Assembly (NCBI GenBank): GCA_040751985.1
Contig: JBFMFU010000016.1
Location: 1 to 19,548, forward strand
Length of the DNA: 19,548 bases
Direction: 5' to 3'
From: Desulfoferula sp040751985
GTDB lineage: Bacteria; Desulfobacterota; Desulfarculia; Desulfarculales; Desulfarculaceae
Below are positions 6,678 to 13,348 of the stretch, piece by piece. A program made the position numbers and the translations under genes. Under the pieces are notes generated by a model. It ran no database searches and had not been told where the DNA came from. It saw only the letters and a program-made list of their open reading frames with translations. The first letter of the stretch is position 1. The number at the start of each line of letters is the position of its first letter.

Positions 6678-7547
6678 CTACACGCTCCCGCTGGCCGGGC
6701 CGCCGGGGCCCAGCGCCGCCGCCGCGGCGGCGAATTCTGCGATGGATAAGGTCTCGGCCCGGCGCATGGGGTCTATGCCCGCCCGCTCCAGGGCCGCGGC
6801 CGCCTGGGGCCGCGCCAGGCCCAGGCCGCCGGCTAGGCTGTTGGCCAGGGTCTTGCGCCGCTGGCCGAAGGCCGCCTTGACCACCCGGCTGAACCATTCC
6901 TCGGCCGCGGGCCCGGCGAAGTCCACCAGGGGCCGCGGCCGCGGGGCCAGGTGCACCACCCGGCTGGCCACTGCCGGCCGGGGAAAGAACTGCTCCGGGC
7001 CCACCTCCAGGCCCGGCCGCACCTCGTACCAGGTCTGCATCAGCACGGTCAGGCGGCCGTAGTCCTTGCCGCCCGGCCCGGCGGCCAGGCGCTGGGCCAG
7101 TTCCCGCTGCAGCATCAGGGTGGCGCCTTTGATGTGGGCCCGGTTCTGCACCAGGCGGAACAGCAGGGGGCTGGAGATGGCGTAGGGCAGATTGCCCACC
7201 ACCATTAGCGGCCCGCCGGCCTCGGCGGCCAGGGCCGGCCAGTCCAGGTCCAGGGCGTCGGCCAACAGGGCGCGCACCTGCTCGGCCTGGCCCTCGGCCA
7301 AGACCTGCAGCAGGGCCTGGTGCAGGCCCCGGTCCACCTCCACGGCCAGCACCCGCCGGGCCCGGGCGGCCAGACGCAGGGTCAGGGCCCCCAGGCCGGC
7401 CCCGATCTCCACCACCGTGTCTTCCGGGCCGATTCCGGCGCTGTCCACGATGGCCTGGGCCGTGGCCGGCTGGGTCAGGAAGTTCTGGCCGCGCTTCTTG
7501 CCGGCGCGCAGGCCATAGGCGCCCAGCAGGGTGCGCGGGTGGATCAC
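6678..7547 (-). CDS. ksgA: 16S rRNA dimethyladenosine transferase
   Basis: SAM-dependent enzyme that dimethylates two adjacent adenosines in helix 45 of 16S rRNA, a late checkpoint in 30S assembly. From the GTG start it has 289 residues. GQNFL is near residue 20, the SAM-binding VEIGAGLGALT at 46-56, and the catalytic NLPYAISSPLLF at 119-130. The C-terminal part has KAAFGQRRKTLANSL, typical of the family. The GTG is preferred because GGGGAGG lies 7 bases upstream and because it gives the usual IHPRTLLGAYGLRAGKKRGQNFL start. It overlaps the tsaD stop by 3 bases (GTGA). Confidence 0.96.
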   Translation of the reverse strand: MIHPRTLLGAYGLRAGKKRGQNFLTQPATAQAIVDSAGIGPEDTVVEIGAGLGALTLRLAARARRVLAVEVDRGLHQALLQVLAEGQAEQVRALLADALDLDWPALAAEAGGPLMVVGNLPYAISSPLLFRLVQNRAHIKGATLMLQRELAQRLAAGPGGKDYGRLTVLMQTWYEVRPGLEVGPEQFFPRPAVASRVVHLAPRPRPLVDFAGPAAEEWFSRVVKAAFGQRRKTLANSLAGGLGLARPQAAAALERAGIDPMRRAETLSIAEFAAAAAALGPGGPASGSV

Positions 7548-8602
7548 GGCCGCGCCTCCCCGGCCAAGGCCCCGCCCCGGGGCAGGCGGCTGACCGCGTC
7601 GGCGTCCAGGGTCAGCCGCCGGCCGGCGCGCAGGTGGTGGCAGCCGGCGGCGGCGATCATGGCCGCGTTGTCCGTGCACAGCTCGGTGGGGGGCAGGGTC
7701 ACGCCCAGGCCGGCCGCGGCCGCCTGCTGGGCCAGGTACTGGCGCAGGCGGCGGTTGGCGGCCACGCCGCCGGCCAGGGCCAGGTGGCCCACGCCCTGGG
7801 CGGCCGCCGCGGCCAGGGTCTTTTTGACCAGCACCTCCACCACCGCCTCCTGGAAGCCGGCGCAGAGGTCCTCGATGCGGTAGTCCTGGCCCCGGTGCTC
7901 TTCGCGGAAGCGCACCACCGCGCTCTTGAGGCCGGCGAAGGAGAAGTCCAGGGTGCCGTCGTGCAGGCGGGGCCGGGGCAGGCGGATGGCCTCCGGGTCG
8001 CCGGCCGCGGCCAGGCGGTCTATGACCACCCCGCCGGGGTAGCCCAGGCCGTAGAGCTTGGCCACCTTGTCAAAGGCCTCGCCGGCCGCGTCGTCCACGG
8101 TCAGGCCCAGCTCGCTCTGGCGGCCGGGGCCCTGCACCAGAAAGATGCTGGTGTGCCCGCCGCTGACCAACAGGGCCAGGAAGGGATAGGGCGGCGGCAC
8201 CGCGCCCAGGGACAGGGCAGCCAGGTGGCCCTCCAGGTGGCTGACCCCCACTGCGGGCAGGCCGCGGCACCAGGCCAGGGCCTTGGCGAAGTTCAGGCCG
8301 ATCAAGAGCGCCCCGATCAGCCCCGGCCCTTGGGTCACGGCCACGCCGCTGATGTCGCCCAACTCGACGCCGGCCTCGCGCAGCGCCGCTTGGGTCACCG
8401 GGGCCACGGCCTCCAGGTGGCGGCGGCTGGCCAGCTCGGGCACCACCCCGCCAAAGGGGGCGTGGTCCTTGACCTGGCTGGCCACCACCGAGCTGAGCAC
8501 CCGCCGGCCCTCGGCCACCACCGCGGCCGCGGTCTCGTCGCAGGAGGTCTCCAGGCCCAGGACCAGCCGGCCTGGGTCGCCGCTATTGGTTGCGCTGGCC
8601 AC
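7544..8602 (-). CDS. tsaD: tRNA N6-threonylcarbamoyladenosine synthase catalytic subunit
   Basis: TsaD (Gcp/YgjD, Kae1 homologue) transfers threonylcarbamoyl to A37 of tRNAs reading ANN codons, working with TsaB and TsaE. The 352-residue protein has LGLETSCDETAAAVV near residue 15, metal-binding HLEGH (His122, His126), LLVSGGHT near 144-151, FSFAGLKSAV near 220, LAGGVAANRRLR near 277 and TDNAAMIA with Asp311 as the third metal ligand. The GTG start lies inside the end of fbp (20-base overlap) and has no strong ribosome site, so translation probably depends on fbp. tsaE is also in this window; tsaB and tsaC are not seen. Confidence 0.96.
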   Translation of the reverse strand: MASATNSGDPGRLVLGLETSCDETAAAVVAEGRRVLSSVVASQVKDHAPFGGVVPELASRRHLEAVAPVTQAALREAGVELGDISGVAVTQGPGLIGALLIGLNFAKALAWCRGLPAVGVSHLEGHLAALSLGAVPPPYPFLALLVSGGHTSIFLVQGPGRQSELGLTVDDAAGEAFDKVAKLYGLGYPGGVVIDRLAAAGDPEAIRLPRPRLHDGTLDFSFAGLKSAVVRFREEHRGQDYRIEDLCAGFQEAVVEVLVKKTLAAAAAQGVGHLALAGGVAANRRLRQYLAQQAAAAGLGVTLPPTELCTDNAAMIAAAGCHHLRAGRRLTLDADAVSRLPRGGALAGEARP

Positions 8603-9602
8603 TGATGAAAGCCACCGCCTCGTCCACGTCCTCGGGGCTGCCGATGATGAAGGGCACCCGCTGGTGCAGCTCCGTGGGCTCCACCTCCAGCACCCGGCCG
8701 TCGCCGGTGCTGGCCTTGCCGCCGGCCTGCTCGCAGAGCATGCTCATGGGGTTGCACTCATACAAGAGGCGCAGCTTGCCGTAGGGCTTCTGGGGGTCCT
8801 TGCGGTCGGCCGGGTAGAGGAAGATGCCGCCGTAGAGCAGGGTGCGGTGGAAGTCGGCCACCAGGGAGCCGATGTAGCGCAGGGAGTACACCGGCCGCCC
8901 CGGCCCGGGCTGGCGCAGGAAGCGCAGGTAGTTCTTGAGGTTCTCGTCCCAGTAGTGCCAGTAGCCCATGTTGGCCGAGACGATCTTGCCCCGGCTGGGA
9001 ATCCTGATCTCGGGGTGGCTGAGCAGGAACTCGCCCACCGAGGGGTCCAGGGTGAAGCCGCTGACGCCGTTGCCGGTGCTGTAGACCATCATGGTGGAGG
9101 AGCCGTAGAGCACATAGCCCGCGGCCACCTGGCGCACGCCCGGCTGCAGCATGTCGCTCATGTTGCACTCGGGCCCGCTGGAGCGCTTGCGCAGGATGGA
9201 GAAGATGGTGCCGATGGAGACGTTGGCGTCGATGTTGGAGCTGCCGTCCAGGGGATCGAACATCACCACGTACTCGCCGGTCTCTATGCCCCGGGGCGGC
9301 TCGATGGGGTCGGCGTCCTCCTCGCTGCCCAGGATGGCCACGTGGCCGCTGCGGTACAGGCGGTCGATCATCAGGCCGTGGGCGAACTCGTCCAGCTTCT
9401 TGACCGTCTCGCCCTGCACGTTGCGCCGGCCGGTGCTGCCCAGGATGTCCACCAGGCCGGCCTTGTTGACCTCGCTGGAGATGATTTTGGCGGCCATGAT
9501 GATTTCGTTGAGCAGGCGGGTGAAGGCGCCGGTGGCGCCGGCGTGGCGATCCTGCTGGCTGAGGATGTGGTTGGTGACCGTGATGCCGAGTTGATCGTTC
9601 AT
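8583..9602 (-). CDS. fbp: Fructose-1,6-bisphosphatase, class I
   Basis: Hydrolyses fructose 1,6-bisphosphate to fructose 6-phosphate, the committed step of gluconeogenesis. The 339-residue protein has GSEEDAD near residue 92 and the signature FDPLDGSSNIDANVSIGTIFSI at 115-136, which carries the metal-binding acidic residues. GYVLYGSSTMMVY, YIGSLVADFHRTLLYGGIFLYP and LYECNPMSMLCEQAGG follow. Length and motifs fit class I (Fbp), not GlpX. The ATG is preceded by AGGAGGAGGG, one of the best ribosome sites here. It stands 106 bases after cimA, in a gap with a GC-rich hairpin, so it may start a new transcription unit, though I see no convincing promoter. Confidence 0.96.
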   Translation of the reverse strand: MNDQLGITVTNHILSQQDRHAGATGAFTRLLNEIIMAAKIISSEVNKAGLVDILGSTGRRNVQGETVKKLDEFAHGLMIDRLYRSGHVAILGSEEDADPIEPPRGIETGEYVVMFDPLDGSSNIDANVSIGTIFSILRKRSSGPECNMSDMLQPGVRQVAAGYVLYGSSTMMVYSTGNGVSGFTLDPSVGEFLLSHPEIRIPSRGKIVSANMGYWHYWDENLKNYLRFLRQPGPGRPVYSLRYIGSLVADFHRTLLYGGIFLYPADRKDPQKPYGKLRLLYECNPMSMLCEQAGGKASTGDGRVLEVEPTELHQRVPFIIGSPEDVDEAVAFISGQRNQ

Positions 9603-9651
9603 GGCCCTCCTCCTTTTTTAGCTGCCGGGGATGCTCACTACATATTGCCAG

Positions 9652-9668
9652 GCCCGGCCCCGCCGGGC
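9652..9668 (-). terminator. GC-rich hairpin between cimA and fbp
   Basis: The minus strand reads GCCCGGC, GGG, GCCGGGC: a perfect 7-bp stem with a 3-base loop in the 106-base gap. No T-run follows, so it is not a classical terminator. It could slow polymerase, protect the 3' end of upstream mRNA, or be incidental in GC-rich DNA. Two direct copies of an 11-mer (GGGCAAGGGCG at 9665-9675 and 9689-9699) overlap and adjoin it. Confidence 0.35.
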
Positions 9669-9708
9669 AAGGGCGAGGCGCAGCCACTGGGCAAGGGCGG
9701 GCCGGGGC

Positions 9709-11298
9709 CTAGCCCTGGCGGTCCTTGAACAGCTTGTAGCGGATGGAGTCGCCCAGGGCCTGCCAGGAGGCCTCCAACACGTCGAAGCTCACCCCCACCG
9801 TGCCCCAGCGGTGGACGCCGTCGCCGGAGTCCACCAGCACCCGCACCCGAGCCTCGGTGCCGTCGCTGCCAGCCAGCACCCGCACCTTGTAATCCAACAG
9901 GCGCACCTCGGCCAGGCGCGGGTAGAAGCGCTCCAGGGCCTTTCGGATGGCCCGGTCCAGGGCGTTGACCGGGCCGTGGCCCAGGGCCGCGGTGTGCTCT
10001 TCGGCGCCCTCCACCCGCACCCGCACCGTGGCCTCGGACTGGGGGTCGCTGCGCTCGGAGGCCTTGTAGTCGGCCACCCTAAATCCCAGCAGGTCGAAGA
10101 ACTGGGCCGGCCGGCCGCCCAGGCGGCGGTTGACCAAGAGCTCCAGGGAGGCCTCGGCTGCCTCGTAGAGGTAGCCCTCGTTCTCCCGCTGCTTCAGCTC
10201 GCTGAGCAGCTCGGCCAGCTGCGGGTCGTCGCCGTCCAGCTCGAATCCCCACTGGCTCAGCCGGTTGAGTAGCGCCGCCTTGCCCGCCAGGTCCGACAGC
10301 AGGTAGCGGCGGGAGTTGCCCACCGCCTCGGGCGGCACGTGCTCGTACAGGGCTGGATCCTTTTCCACCCCGCTGATGTGCATGCCGCCCTTGTGGGAGA
10401 AGGCGCTGGTGCCCACGTAGGGCGCGAAGCGCTCCGGGGGCAGGTTGGCCTGCTCGCGCACGTAGCGGGCGGTCTGGCTGAGCTGGCTCAATTGCTCCGG
10501 GGCCAGGCAGGGGTAGCCCAGCTTGAGCTGCAGGTTGGGGATGATCACCGTCAGGTCCGCGTTGCCGCAGCGCTCGCCCATGCCGCCCATGGTGCCCTGC
10601 ACCTGGCGGGCGCCGCCGGCCACCGCGGCCAGGCTGTTGGCCGTGGCCAGGCCGCCGTCGTTGTGGCAGTGGATGCCGATAGTCAGGTCCGGGAAGCGCG
10701 CCGCGGCCAGGGCGGTGCCCTCCCTTATGCGCTCGGGCAGGGAGCCGCCGTTGGTGTCGCACAGCACCAGGGCCGCGGCCCCGGCCTGGGCCGCGCTGGC
10801 CAGCACGGCCAGGGCGTAGTCCCGGTCGGCGGCCAGGCCGTCGAAGAAGTGCTCGGCGTCGAAGAAGACCCGCCGGCCGGCCGCAGCCAGGAAGGCCACG
10901 CTGCCGGCGATGATCTCCAGGTTGCGCTCCAGGGATACGCCCAATTGGGCGCTGACGTGGCGGTCCCAGGCCTTGCCCACCAGGGCCGCGGTGCCGGCCC
11001 CGCAGGCCAGCAGGGCGGCCAGGTTGGGATCGCTCTGGGGTTGGCGGTCCGGGTGGTGGGTGGAGCCGAAGGCCACCAGGCGGGCGCTGGCCAGCTCCAG
11101 GCCAGCGGCCAGGGCGAAGAACTCCTCATCGCGGGGGCTGGCGCCGGGCCAGCCGCCCTCTATGTAGTGCACGCCCAGGCGGTCCAGGCGCCGGGCCACT
11201 TTGAGCTTGTCTTGGGCGCTGAGCACGAACCCTTCGGCCTGGGTGCCGTCGCGCAGGGTGGTGTCGTAGACCTCCAGGACCGGCTTATCCCCGCTCAC
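9709..11298 (-). CDS. cimA: (R)-citramalate synthase
   Basis: Condenses pyruvate with acetyl-CoA to citramalate, the first step of the threonine-independent route to 2-oxobutyrate and isoleucine. The 529 residues match CimA in length and layout: an N-terminal TIM-barrel with YDTTLRDGTQAEGF at 11-24, DAEHFFDG near 147, the metal-binding HCHND at 210-214 and GTMGGMGERCGNADL at 235-249. A C-terminal LeuA-type regulatory domain follows. The TQAEGF variant and the length separate it from 2-isopropylmalate and homocitrate synthases. The GTG start lies only five bases from the end of the mobile-element-like insert and lacks a good ribosome site. Position after lysC fits aspartate-family and branched-chain amino acid supply. 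Confidence 0.93.
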   Translation of the reverse strand: MSGDKPVLEVYDTTLRDGTQAEGFVLSAQDKLKVARRLDRLGVHYIEGGWPGASPRDEEFFALAAGLELASARLVAFGSTHHPDRQPQSDPNLAALLACGAGTAALVGKAWDRHVSAQLGVSLERNLEIIAGSVAFLAAAGRRVFFDAEHFFDGLAADRDYALAVLASAAQAGAAALVLCDTNGGSLPERIREGTALAAARFPDLTIGIHCHNDGGLATANSLAAVAGGARQVQGTMGGMGERCGNADLTVIIPNLQLKLGYPCLAPEQLSQLSQTARYVREQANLPPERFAPYVGTSAFSHKGGMHISGVEKDPALYEHVPPEAVGNSRRYLLSDLAGKAALLNRLSQWGFELDGDDPQLAELLSELKQRENEGYLYEAAEASLELLVNRRLGGRPAQFFDLLGFRVADYKASERSDPQSEATVRVRVEGAEEHTAALGHGPVNALDRAIRKALERFYPRLAEVRLLDYKVRVLAGSDGTEARVRVLVDSGDGVHRWGTVGVSFDVLEASWQALGDSIRYKLFKDRQG

Positions 11299-11303
11299 TG
11301 TGC

Positions 11304-11564
11304 TAGCCCGAATATTTCATGAGGGCCGGGCGTCCGGCTTTGCCAGCCCCCGGCATACTGTGTTGCTGGCTTCGCGCGGACCTCGACGTAGCTTTGGCTA
11401 CGCCTGCGACCCTCGCTCGCCAGACGCCTTGTCTGCCGGCGGCTGGCTGTGCCGGAAGCGGGGACAAACCGCACTTTGGTAATGTCGGCGCCTTTTTCAT
11501 AACGGCCCCATGAATACTGGCTCGTTGTTTAATACCACCCAGCCCTCATGAAATAGTCGGGCTA
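11304..11564. mobile_element. MITE-like non-autonomous element between lysC and cimA
   Basis: The 263-base gap between lysC and cimA is almost filled by a unit with long terminal inverted repeats. The left end (from 11304) and the complement of the right end (from 11564) agree over 27 bases with two differences. The shared core is TAGCCCGA(A/C)TATTTCAT followed by GAGGGC. No transposase fits inside; only short meaningless frames occur. The interior holds small hairpins: GCCGG/CCGGC at 11325-11338, CGTAGC/GCTACG at 11387-11402 and CAGAC/GTCTG at 11421-11435. TA flanks both ends if the repeat begins at GCCCG, consistent with a TA-targeting transposase (IS630/Tc1 type); a 4-base CTAG/CTAA duplication is an alternative. 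The mobilising family is unproven. Confidence 0.75.
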
Positions 11565-12092
11565 AACCACGTCCTCGGCCACCGGCGGCTTCTCCTGGCC
11601 CAGGCCGAAGGCCTCGTGCAGCACCCGCACGGCCAGCTCGGTGTAGCGCTCGTCGATGACGCAGGAGATCTTGATCTCGGAGGTGTTGATGGTCTTGATG
11701 TTGATGTTCTCGCTGGCCAGGGCGCTGAACATCTTGGTGGCCACGCCGGCGTGGTTGCGCATGCCGATGCCGATGACGCTGACCTTGGCGATGCGGGTGT
11801 CGCCCAGCACCTGGGCGGCGCCGATCTTCTTGGCCGTCTGCTTGAGGATGCGCCTGGCCTGCTCGTAGTCGGTCTTGGGTACCGTGAAGGTCAGGTCGGT
11901 CTTGCCGTCGGCGCTGGTGTTCTGGATGATCACGTCCACCACGATGCCCGCCTTGCTGATGGGCGTGAAGATCTTGCTGGCAATGCCGGGGATGTCGGGC
12001 ACGCCCTTGATGGTCAGGCGCGCCTCGTTCTTGTTGTGGGCCACCCCGCTTATCATGAGCCTTTCCGTGATCTGGTCCTCGGGTACCACCAT
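11562..12092 (-). CDS. Possible internal translation product of lysC (beta subunit, ACT domains)
   Basis: Met239 of aspartokinase is preceded on the minus strand by GGGAGGG (complement of 12097-12103) four bases before the ATG, a ribosome site better than that of many true genes here. Starting there would yield a 176-residue protein of just the linker and the two ACT domains. The equivalent small subunit is made from an in-frame internal start in B. subtilis and Corynebacterium aspartokinases, at about the same position. The ribosome site is seen; its use is inferred. Confidence 0.5.
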   Translation of the reverse strand: MVVPEDQITERLMISGVAHNKNEARLTIKGVPDIPGIASKIFTPISKAGIVVDVIIQNTSADGKTDLTFTVPKTDYEQARRILKQTAKKIGAAQVLGDTRIAKVSVIGIGMRNHAGVATKMFSALASENINIKTINTSEIKISCVIDERYTELAVRVLHEAFGLGQEKPPVAEDVV

Positions 12093-12806
12093 GGTGCCCT
12101 CCCGGTCGCTAAAGGTGGAACGGACGTGAATCTTGACCCCGAACTTGGCGCCGAACTCCACCGAGCGGATGTCGAGCACCTTGGCCCCCAGGGAGGCCAT
12201 CTCCAGCATCTCCTCGTAGGAAATGAAGTCCAGCTTGCGCGCGTTGGGGACCAGGTTGGGGTCGGCGGTGAAGACCCCCTCCACGTCGGTGTATATCTCG
12301 CAGACGTCGGCCTTGAGGGCTGCGGCCAGGGCCACGGCCGTGGTGTCGCTGCCCCCGCGGCCCAGGGTGGTCACGTCGCCGCTGTCCCAGTCCAGGCCCT
12401 GGAACCCGGCCACTACCACCACCCTGCCCCGGTCCAGGTACTCCCGGATGCGGGCGGTCTCCACATCGGTGATGCGGGCCTTGCCGAACATGCGGTCGGT
12501 GAGGATGGCCGCCTGGAAGCCCAGCAGGGAGCGGGCCTTGAGGCCGATGTCCTTGGCCGCCATGCAAAACAGGGCCACGGACTGCTGCTCGCCGGTGGCC
12601 ATCAAGACGTCCAGCTCCCGGGCATCCGGCTGGGGGCTGATCTCTTTGGCCAGCTTGATCAGGCTGTCGGTGACCCCGCTCATGGCCGAGAGCACCACCA
12701 CCATCTGGTGGCCCTTCTTGGCCCGGGCCTTGACCTTGGCGGCCACGTTCTTGATGCGCTCCAGGGTGCCCACCGAGGTGCCGCCGTACTTCTGTACAAT
12801 CAGCAT
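11562..12806 (-). CDS. lysC: Aspartokinase
   Basis: Phosphorylates aspartate, the entry step to lysine, threonine, methionine and diaminopimelate. The 414-residue protein has the kinase start KYGGTSVG near residue 6, FQGLDWDSGDVTTLGRGGSDTTAVALAAAL at 135-163 and YTDVEGVFTADPN at 172-184. Two ACT domains follow from about residue 260 and would bind effectors. The size fits the monofunctional LysC of the B. subtilis II/Corynebacterium kind, in which a second, shorter subunit is made from an internal start. The ATG has AAGGAAG seven bases upstream and overlaps the tsaE stop. The TAG stop codon lies within the inverted repeat of the inserted element, so the true ancestral C-terminus could differ by a residue or so. 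Confidence 0.96.
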   Translation of the reverse strand: MLIVQKYGGTSVGTLERIKNVAAKVKARAKKGHQMVVVLSAMSGVTDSLIKLAKEISPQPDARELDVLMATGEQQSVALFCMAAKDIGLKARSLLGFQAAILTDRMFGKARITDVETARIREYLDRGRVVVVAGFQGLDWDSGDVTTLGRGGSDTTAVALAAALKADVCEIYTDVEGVFTADPNLVPNARKLDFISYEEMLEMASLGAKVLDIRSVEFGAKFGVKIHVRSTFSDREGTMVVPEDQITERLMISGVAHNKNEARLTIKGVPDIPGIASKIFTPISKAGIVVDVIIQNTSADGKTDLTFTVPKTDYEQARRILKQTAKKIGAAQVLGDTRIAKVSVIGIGMRNHAGVATKMFSALASENINIKTINTSEIKISCVIDERYTELAVRVLHEAFGLGQEKPPVAEDVV

Positions 12807-13303
12807 CTGACCGCTTCCTTACGTAGCTCCCGCCGCAAGGCTTCCATGATCTCCGCCGGCCCGCTAATGAGCGCCCGCCGACCCTCTTGGCCGGTCTTGA
12901 GCAGCCGCACCAGCATTGCCGTGGCCGGCCATAGCGCCGGCGCCCGCTCGGCCCACTCCACGGCCAGCACGCCTGCCGACGCCTCCTCCACCAACTCCAG
13001 CTCGGCGGCCTGGGCCTGGTCCAGCCGGTAGAGGTCGGCATGGTACAGGGCCAGGCGGCCGGGGTAGACGTTGAGCAGGGTGAAGGTGGGGCTGACGATG
13101 TCGTAGGCCGCCTCCACCCCCAGCCCTTGGGCCAAGCCCTGGGCCAGCACCGTCTTGCCCGCGCCCAGCTCGCCCACCAAGAGCACCACCGCTCCCGCCT
13201 CCAGGCAGCGGCCCAGGGCCACGCCCAGGCCGCGGGTGGCCGTCTCGTCGGCCAGGGCCAACTCCAGGCGCGGGCGGCTGCTCTGTGCGCGGCCTTGGTT
13301 CAC
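12800..13303 (-). CDS. tsaE: tRNA threonylcarbamoyladenosine biosynthesis ATPase
   Basis: TsaE (YjeE) is the P-loop ATPase that drives turnover of the TsaB-TsaD complex in t6A synthesis. In the 167-residue protein I see Walker A GELGAGKT at 44-51, the switch SPTFTLLNVY at 71-80, HADLYRL at 88-94 and the conserved VEWAER at 115-120. The N-terminal 10-15 residues and the C-terminal 25 are outside the conserved core. The GTG start has a weak ribosome site, so the exact start is uncertain. It begins 45 bases after nnr and overlaps lysC by 7 bases. Confidence 0.93.
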   Translation of the reverse strand: MNQGRAQSSRPRLELALADETATRGLGVALGRCLEAGAVVLLVGELGAGKTVLAQGLAQGLGVEAAYDIVSPTFTLLNVYPGRLALYHADLYRLDQAQAAELELVEEASAGVLAVEWAERAPALWPATAMLVRLLKTGQEGRRALISGPAEIMEALRRELRKEAVRC

Positions 13304-13348
13304 GAGCGATTTATGCCTTTACCATGGGGCCTGACGCCTGACAAGGGT

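Noticed and set aside
5413..7062. Plus-strand frame of about 550 codons opposite the aminotransferase and ksgA
   Set aside because: Same kind of antisense shadow: biased composition, no ribosome site, and the minus-strand genes carry clear family motifs.
11300..11513. Short open frames of 60-65 codons inside the lysC-cimA insert on both strands
   Set aside because: No ribosome sites, no family resemblance, and they mostly overlap the inverted repeats and hairpins.
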